A DNA stretch of 23,287 nucleotides from positions 1-23,287 of the forward strand of contig CAKPRA010000029.1 of NCBI GenBank assembly GCA_934180065.1. The letters run 5' to 3'. Below are positions 23,037 to 23,287 of this stretch, one piece after another. Made by a program: the position numbers and the translations under genes. The first letter of the stretch is position 1; the number at the start of each line of letters is the position of its first letter. The DNA comes from an uncultured Clostridia bacterium (GTDB lineage: Bacteria > Bacillota > Clostridia > TANB77 > CAG-508). The notes under the pieces are model-generated. The model was not told the origin of the DNA and searched no databases. It saw nothing but the letters and a program-made list of their open reading frames with translations.

Positions 23037-23065
23037 ATTTTACCACATTATTACTTAAAATACAA
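23037..23065 (-). promoter_or_regulatory. Possible promoter of the flippase gene with adjacent palindrome
   Basis: On the minus strand TTGTAT (23060-23065), a 17-bp spacer and TAAAAT (23037-23042) would give a leader of about 85 nt. A 13-bp palindrome AATAGTTACTATT (23068-23080) abuts the -35 side and could bind a regulator. Confidence 0.35.
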
Positions 23066-23108
23066 CTAATAGTTACTATTCATTTTTTCATATTTTTAAA
23101 TAAACTGA

Positions 23109-23147
23109 ATATGTGGATATATATATATCCACATATCCTACTTTACT
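23109..23147. repeat. AT-rich hairpin repeat with perfect 28-bp palindrome
   Basis: Positions 23109-23136 form a perfect palindrome (ATATGTGGATATAT and its complement), followed by CCTACTTTACTAAATT. The tail and right arm match the reverse complement of 13605-13630, and the arm type matches the hairpin at 8432. It lies in the 341-bp gene-free stretch at the end of the window. Confidence 0.75.
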
Positions 23148-23227
23148 AAATTAATATATTTAAATAGTAGCAATTGATATCCTTAAAATTTCAATTTTTT
23201 GTTGTAAAAAAACCTGAGTTTGATAGT

Positions 23228-23282
23228 AAAAAAATGGAAAAACGCACCTGTAACCCAGCAATATCAACTGGTTTAGGTGCGT
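23228..23282 (-). terminator. Intrinsic terminator of a minus-strand gene beyond the window
   Basis: ACGCACCT (23242-23249) pairs with AGGTGCGT (23275-23282), and an inner AACC-CAG/CTGGTT stem extends it. On the minus strand it is followed by TTTTTCCATTTTTTT. It would end a gene located to the right of the window. Confidence 0.65.
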
Positions 23283-23287
23283 AAATT

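Noticed and set aside
23228..23282. The hairpin at the window end as an integrase attachment site.
   Set aside because: It has a T-rich tail on the minus strand and reads simply as a terminator. No integrase or target duplication is visible.

Overview
The window is very AT-rich and codes densely. It looks like a spore-forming member of the Bacillota (Firmicutes), most likely class Clostridia and possibly an uncultured gut lineage. The support is BofA and YlbJ (sporulation), the dnaG-rpoD macromolecular-synthesis pair, a CarD-type regulator, FeoAB, a YaaL/DUF2508 protein, consensus sigma-A promoters (TTGACA-17-TATAAT) and strong AGGAGG ribosome binding sites. Most genes are ordinary chromosomal housekeeping. 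I see no prophage, CRISPR array or intact transposase.

Layout. Positions 1-2214 (minus) hold yaaL, a COG2509-type FAD-dependent dehydrogenase and bofA. Positions 2290-4583 hold a beta-propeller-like lipoprotein and a TrmH/SpoU rRNA methyltransferase, separated by a nested palindromic repeat that also occurs after the lipoprotein gene. Positions 4597-8324 hold mfd, with trmH 13 bp downstream, and a small TSCPD-domain protein. Positions 8330-8667 are a palindrome-rich spacer. Positions 8664-11309 encode a large superfamily 2 helicase with an unusual C-terminal membrane hairpin. Divergently, 11496-12966 (plus) holds ylbJ, broken by a one-base frameshift at an A7 run, and a small Tyr-rich protein. 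Then come tRNA-Met(CAT) and a small Lys-rich orphan (minus).

Positions 13460-14000 contain no gene. They carry two almost identical 150-bp units next to AT-rich hairpin arms that also occur at about 8.4 kb and 23.1 kb. Positions 14003-17403 are rpoD, with an unusual N-terminal extension of about 150 residues, and dnaG. Next are a CarD-family regulator (17630-18217) and dUTPase (18433-18894), each with its own consensus promoter. Positions 19063-21463 (plus) are feoA-feoB for Fe(II) uptake. A bidirectional terminator separates feoB from a polysaccharide flippase (21540-22946, minus).

The genes fall into a few jobs: initiation of replication and transcription (DnaG, RpoD, CarD, Mfd), nucleotide sanitation (Dut), sporulation (BofA, YlbJ), iron uptake (FeoAB) and envelope polysaccharide export (flippase). 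The least explained material is the repeat architecture: (a) the tandem 150-bp units enclosed by an AT hairpin, (b) a covarying AT hairpin family, and (c) GGGACGG palindromes that touch gene ends, supply a stop codon to trmH, and appear to supply the -35 box of the lipoprotein gene.
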